From assembly GCA_030691265.1 (NCBI GenBank), contig JAUYET010000047.1:1-52696 (forward strand): a stretch of 52,696 nt of DNA. The letters are read 5' to 3'. The notes beneath the pieces are model-generated. The model worked only from the letters and a program-made list of their open reading frames with translations. It was not told where the DNA came from and did no database searches. A program made the translations under genes and the position numbers. Positions 48,795-52,696 of the stretch are shown here, one piece after another; positions within the stretch are counted from its first letter, which is position 1, and every line of letters starts with the position of its first letter. Origin of the DNA: Pseudomonadota bacterium. Lineage in GTDB: Bacteria; Pseudomonadota; Gammaproteobacteria; Burkholderiales; Thiobacillaceae.

Positions 48795-49967
48795 TCAACG
48801 CCAAAGCATCTCCGGGGAGATAACCTCGACGTTCTCCGCGAGCGGATAACTGCCGCCAACCGGCGCGACCACATAAGCGCGCTCCAGGCCCAGGTCTTCA
48901 CAGGCATTCCAGAAGCCCTTGCTCACCTTGGGCGCATCGGAAAACTTGATCTCGAATCCGGTGAGCCGCCCGCCGTTATTGACCACCAGATCGATTTCCG
49001 CGCCGGCTGCCGTGCGGTAGAACGAGAACTCGGAAAACGCAGGCGCACCGCCGATGATTTGCTCGATGATGAAACCTTCCCAAGATTGCCCCAGGACGGG
49101 ATGGGATAGCAGATCATCCCGGCTGGGTAGATTGAGCAGGCTGTGCAGGATGCCGCTGTCACGGAAGTAGACCTTCGGCGACTTGACCAGACGCTTGCCG
49201 ATGTTGACGAAGTGTGGCTCCAGCCGGCGCAGCATCATGGCGTCGGTAAACAAATCCAGATAGCGCCCGACCGTGGTGCTGGCCACACCGCCGAGCGATA
49301 CGCCCAGTTGTGACGCATTCAGCATTTGCCCATGCAGATGGGCGCACATCCGCCAGAATCGGCGCAAGGTTTCGGCCGGAATCGTGACGCCGAGTTGCGG
49401 CAGGTCTCGGGTCAGGAAAGTCTGGATGAAATCGCCGCGCCAGATAAACGAAGCGGCGTCATCCACGGCCGTGTAAGACAACGGAAAACCGCCGCGCAGC
49501 CAAAGTCGGTTCATCGCGTCGGCTTCGTTTTTCGCTTCTGCCGGTTGGTTAGCCGCCAGTACTTCTGTTAACAGGAATGGCGTCAACTCCAGATAAGCCA
49601 CGCGCCCGGCCAGGGATTCGGCGCTCTGGCGCAATAATTTGCCTGAAGCCGAACCCAGCAACAGAAAGCGCCCCGGGCGGCGTTCCGCATCGATCTCCGG
49701 GCGCAAGGCCGTAAACAGTTCCGGCATCGTCTGTACCTCGTCAAGCACCACTAATTGATGCCGATGCTGCGCGAGAAACAGCGCGGGTTGCGCCAGGCGG
49801 GCGCGGTCGGCCTCGCGTTCCAGGTCGAGAAACAATGCATCGGGATAGTGCGCAGCGATGGCTTGGGCAAGCGTAGTTTTGCCGACCTGACGCGGACCCA
49901 ACAAGACAACGGCAGGTTGCAAACTCAAGCGCTGGTGGATTGATGCAAGGAGGCTTCTGAATAACAT
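48795..49967 (-). CDS. AAA/DUF4143 ATPase
   Basis: 390 residues. Walker A LLGPRQVGKTTLAQ (residues 22-35), Walker B HQLVVLDEVQ, sensor FLLLGSAS, then the DUF4143 half with GAEIDLVVNNGGRLTGFEIKFSD, a PD-(D/E)xK-like E...D...ExK pattern. Functions of this common family are mostly unknown; several relatives sit in defence or mobile regions. It is on the strand opposite to moaA, 11 bp past its stop, and sits between two copies of the moaA 3' end. Confidence 0.92.
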   Translation of the reverse strand: MLFRSLLASIHQRLSLQPAVVLLGPRQVGKTTLAQAIAAHYPDALFLDLEREADRARLAQPALFLAQHRHQLVVLDEVQTMPELFTALRPEIDAERRPGRFLLLGSASGKLLRQSAESLAGRVAYLELTPFLLTEVLAANQPAEAKNEADAMNRLWLRGGFPLSYTAVDDAASFIWRGDFIQTFLTRDLPQLGVTIPAETLRRFWRMCAHLHGQMLNASQLGVSLGGVASTTVGRYLDLFTDAMMLRRLEPHFVNIGKRLVKSPKVYFRDSGILHSLLNLPSRDDLLSHPVLGQSWEGFIIEQIIGGAPAFSEFSFYRTAAGAEIDLVVNNGGRLTGFEIKFSDAPKVSKGFWNACEDLGLERAYVVAPVGGSYPLAENVEVISPEMLWR

Positions 49968-50036
49968 CCTTGTATATTTATCTCCAAGCGAAAGATATGC
50001 AATGAATAATTGCGAATATCAGGCAGATGCGGGCAC

Positions 50037-50110
50037 TGAAAGCGGAACGCCACGACTTCATCGAAGCGCCGCAAAAACGGGTCCGCTTCATGAGCATGAC
50101 GGGTGGCTGA
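50037..50110 (+). repeat. Orphan copy of the moaA 3' end
   Basis: 74 bp equal to 48710-48783 but for four mismatches, including the stop codon; it still encodes ERHDFIEAPQKRVRFMSMTGG. With moaA it forms a direct repeat bracketing the AAA/DUF4143 gene. Same polarity as moaA. Confidence 0.92.
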
Positions 50111-50133
50111 GTTTTTTGATCTGACCGATCCGG

Positions 50134-50691
50134 TCAGGTGTCTTCGAAAACCGTGTCCAGGTCGGCAGCGAAGTCCAGGCTTTTCAAAATCAGGCCCTGA
50201 TCGCTCTCGCTCGTCATCAGCAACCAGTCGCCCGAATCGATGCGGCGGAACACTTCCACGCGGCGTGCATCCGGGTCGATCAGCGCATATTCCTGAAGGC
50301 TTTTCAGTTGCCGGTAAGCGGCGAATTTGTCGCCCCGGTCGTAGGCGGCGGTGCTCTCGGAAAGCACTTCAATAATCACTTTGGGGTGCTGCATCGCCAG
50401 ATCGGCTTTCAGGTCATCCGGGTGACAAGTGACCAGCACGTCCGGATAGAACACCGCCGAAGCGGTTTTGACTTCTACCTTCATATCCGCCACGAAGGCG
50501 CGGCAGGGGCCGCTTCGCAGGTGGTCCTTCAGCTTGGTCGCAATATTGAGAGTCACGGCAACATGAACGCGGCGGGCGCCCCCCATCGCGAATACCTCGC
50601 CGGCCACGAACTCATGCTTGTCCGGTTGCTGGTCTTCCCAGGCGATGAATTCTTCTGTGGTCATGACGACCTGATGTTGCGGCAAGCCCAT
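50134..50691 (-). CDS. Uma2-family (DUF820) putative endonuclease-fold protein
   Basis: 185 residues from ATG 50691. Uma2 pattern: MTTEEFIAWEDQQPDKHEFVAGEVFAMGGAR, then VHVAVTLNIATKLKDHL, ADMKVEVKTASAVFYPDVLVTC and PKVIIEVLSESTAAYDRGDKFAAYRQLKSLQEYALIDPD, with the PD-(D/E)xK-like residues D in YPDV and E in IIEVLS. Common in cyanobacteria and proteobacteria; function unproven. No partner gene seen. It ends 24 bp beyond the orphan moaA end. Confidence 0.9.
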   Translation of the reverse strand: MGLPQHQVVMTTEEFIAWEDQQPDKHEFVAGEVFAMGGARRVHVAVTLNIATKLKDHLRSGPCRAFVADMKVEVKTASAVFYPDVLVTCHPDDLKADLAMQHPKVIIEVLSESTAAYDRGDKFAAYRQLKSLQEYALIDPDARRVEVFRRIDSGDWLLMTSESDQGLILKSLDFAADLDTVFEDT

Positions 50692-50945
50692 GCTGCGCTC
50701 CACGAATTTGAGTCAACGCGGCGATTGTAGGTCAGGCGCAGCGGGGGCGGATGCTCCGCAACGAGGCCGCTTTGGTTTCCACAGCCCCGTGGCGCCACAT
50801 TGCAGCAATCTATTGGTCAATAATCTGGCCTTATAACCAAATACAAAAAATTGACTGTCCACGCCAAGGCCACGCGCATACCCTACCGGCCGTTCTGGTT
50901 TTTCCGTACCAACTCCAACCGATCCCGTAAGGGACTGATTTTTAA

Positions 50946-51623
<678 letters not shown>

Positions 51624-51625
51624 GC

Positions 51626-51976
51626 ATGAGCATTCCCGGTTTTTCTGCCTCGGACCTGTCCCTGGCGAGCGTCACACTGAAAGAGCGTTTCGGCTTCGAC
51701 GTGAACGTGCAGGAAGCCGAGACGGAAGTCCGCCTCTCTCCCGGCGACCGGGAACTCGCGCAGTGCCCCGCCATTTTCTGGCAGGTCGAGAAATGTTCTT
51801 TTGTGGTGGCGAAGGCCGGCCCGGCGGCTTACCGGGCGATGTTCTTCTATTCCATCAAAGACCGTTTCGGCACTGCCAAGGAAGAGTACGACAACCTGGG
51901 CGACTGCCTGATTACCCTGCTTAAAGTGCAGGAGAAGGAACACGAGCGTCGCCAACAGGAAAGTGGCATCCATTAA
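51626..51976 (+). CDS. Conserved small protein of unknown function next to adk
   Basis: 116 residues, starting 2 bp after the adk stop, so surely cotranscribed. No TM or signal. It shows an acidic N-terminal half and a KDRFGTAKEEYDNLGDCLITLLKVQEKEHERRQQES coiled C-terminus. Proteins of this kind downstream of adk recur in betaproteobacteria, from memory; I know no function. Confidence 0.7.
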   Translation: MSIPGFSASDLSLASVTLKERFGFDVNVQEAETEVRLSPGDRELAQCPAIFWQVEKCSFVVAKAGPAAYRAMFFYSIKDRFGTAKEEYDNLGDCLITLLKVQEKEHERRQQESGIH

Positions 51977-52026
51977 GAACGCAGTAGGCTGCGCATGGCA
52001 CACCCTACGAATCTAGAGAGATAGAC

Positions 52027-52696
52027 ATGGAAAAGAAAAACGCCTTTTACGCCCAATCCGGCGGTGTGACCGCCGTCATCAACGCTTCCGCTTGCGGCGT
52101 CATCCAGACCGCCCGCAAGCATGCCGACAAGATCGGCACCGTTTACGCCGGCCGTAACGGCATCATCGGCGCGCTGACTGAAGACCTGATCGATACCAGC
52201 CTGGAATCCGACGCAGATATCGCCGCGTTGCGTTCCACCCCCTCCGGCGCCTTCGGTTCCTGCCGCTTCAAGCTGAAAAGCCTGGAAGCCAACAAGCGCG
52301 AATACGCACGTCTGATCGAGGTCTTCAAAGCCCACAACATCGGCTACTTCTTCTACAACGGTGGCGGCGACTCGGCCGATACCTGTTTCAAGGTCTCGCA
52401 ACTGTCCGAGTCGATGGGTTACCCGATCCAGGCCATCCACGTTCCCAAGACCGTGGACAACGATCTGCCGATCACCGATTGCTGCCCCGGCTTCGGTTCG
52501 GTCGCCAAATACATCGCCGTGTCCACGCTGGAAGCCTCGTTCGACGTGAAGTCGATGGCCAAGACCTCGACCAAGATCTTCGTGGTCGAAGTGATGGGCC
52601 GCCACGCCGGCTGGATCGCCGCCGCCGGTGGCCTGGTCGCCGATCAGGGCATCCCGGTCGTCATCCTGTTCCCGGAAATCGAGTTCGATCAGGCCA
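52027..52696 (+). CDS. 6-phosphofructokinase, pyrophosphate-dependent type (3' end outside window)
   Basis: Starts MEKKNAFYAQSGGVTAVINAS and is open to the window end (223 codons). The phosphofructokinase motifs are GGVTAVINAS, NGGGDSADT and VPKTVDNDLP. At the two positions that separate donors, this protein has Asp (GGGDS, Gly in ATP enzymes) and Lys (PKTVDND, Gly in ATP enzymes), as in PPi-dependent PFKs. It would work reversibly in glycolysis/gluconeogenesis or the Calvin cycle, as in many autotrophic and methylotrophic proteobacteria. Confidence 0.9.
   Translation, partial: MEKKNAFYAQSGGVTAVINASACGVIQTARKHADKIGTVYAGRNGIIGALTEDLIDTSLESDADIAALRSTPSGAFGSCRFKLKSLEANKREYARLIEVFKAHNIGYFFYNGGGDSADTCFKVSQLSESMGYPIQAIHVPKTVDNDLPITDCCPGFGSVAKYIAVSTLEASFDVKSMAKTSTKIFVVEVMGRHAGWIAAAGGLVADQGIPVVILFPEIEFDQA

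Overview
This window comes from a GC-rich proteobacterium. A betaproteobacterium is most likely, perhaps a Nitrosomonadales-type chemolithotroph or environmental heterotroph; the species cannot be read from the sequence. The basis is gene content (PPi-type phosphofructokinase beside adk, YceI with cytochrome b561, a DUF1631 protein, TgpA/DUF58, class Ia NrdAB) and the many hairpin-type intergenic repeats.

Layout. 1-2171: the 3' end of an Rhs/YD-repeat gene whose tip is a zinc peptidoglycan-peptidase (M15-like) toxin domain, overlapped by a secreted candidate immunity gene. 2172-3619: a DDE transposase with decayed flanks. 3620-8058: a leftward cluster of YqhA-like protein, AI-2E permease, a possible 26-residue membrane peptide and a P2-type (Ca2+-like) ATPase. 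8220-12266: two YceI proteins, cytochrome b561, a membrane methyltransferase, a FolE-like enzyme, a DUF2238 protein and an ArfA-like ribosome-rescue gene carrying a hairpin repeat inside its reading frame. 12358-20836: surface-polysaccharide genes (rfbD, C, A, B, an SGNH-like protein, an MBOAT acyltransferase, galE) with a frameshift-fused HigB-HigA module between rfbA and rfbB. 20851-22524: a HEPN/nucleotidyltransferase module flanked by a duplicated 3' end of purU. 22525-33870: nrdA with a promoter carrying DnaA and NrdR sites, then about 7 kb of accessory modules, all on the same strand, then nrdB. These modules are ParDE, a nucleotidyltransferase pair, an HDOD protein, a PF09720/RelE pair, a retropepsin-like protein, an AT-rich DUF262 + HEPN pair, DUF433/DUF5615 and DUF4160/DUF2442. 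33898-45340: DUF58/TgpA, a sigma-54 activator facing a TSUP permease with a good sigma-54 promoter, tex, a DUF1631 protein and a small CxxC protein. 45425-48783: molybdenum-cofactor genes moaD, moeA, mobB and moaA. 48795-50110: an AAA/DUF4143 gene flanked by a duplicated 3' end of moaA. 50134-52696: Uma2, adk, a small conserved gene and a partial PPi-dependent phosphofructokinase.

Three things stand out. First, two unrelated modules (HEPN/NTase after purU, AAA-DUF4143 after moaA) have the same architecture: intact housekeeping gene, cargo, then an orphan copy of the last ~70 bp of that gene. This suggests a shared capture mechanism with no integrase in sight. Second, a family of small elements with ~20-bp terminal inverted repeats fills intergenic gaps exactly and often supplies the start or stop codon of the flanking genes; other hairpin repeats (here R2, R3, R4) lie inside and between genes and are nested in one another. 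Third, the nrdA-nrdB gap holds a dense run of toxin-antitoxin-like and defence-like pairs, the most system-like being DUF262 + RiboL-PSP-type HEPN at 29308-30913.

All family assignments come from reading motifs by eye; no database search was run.
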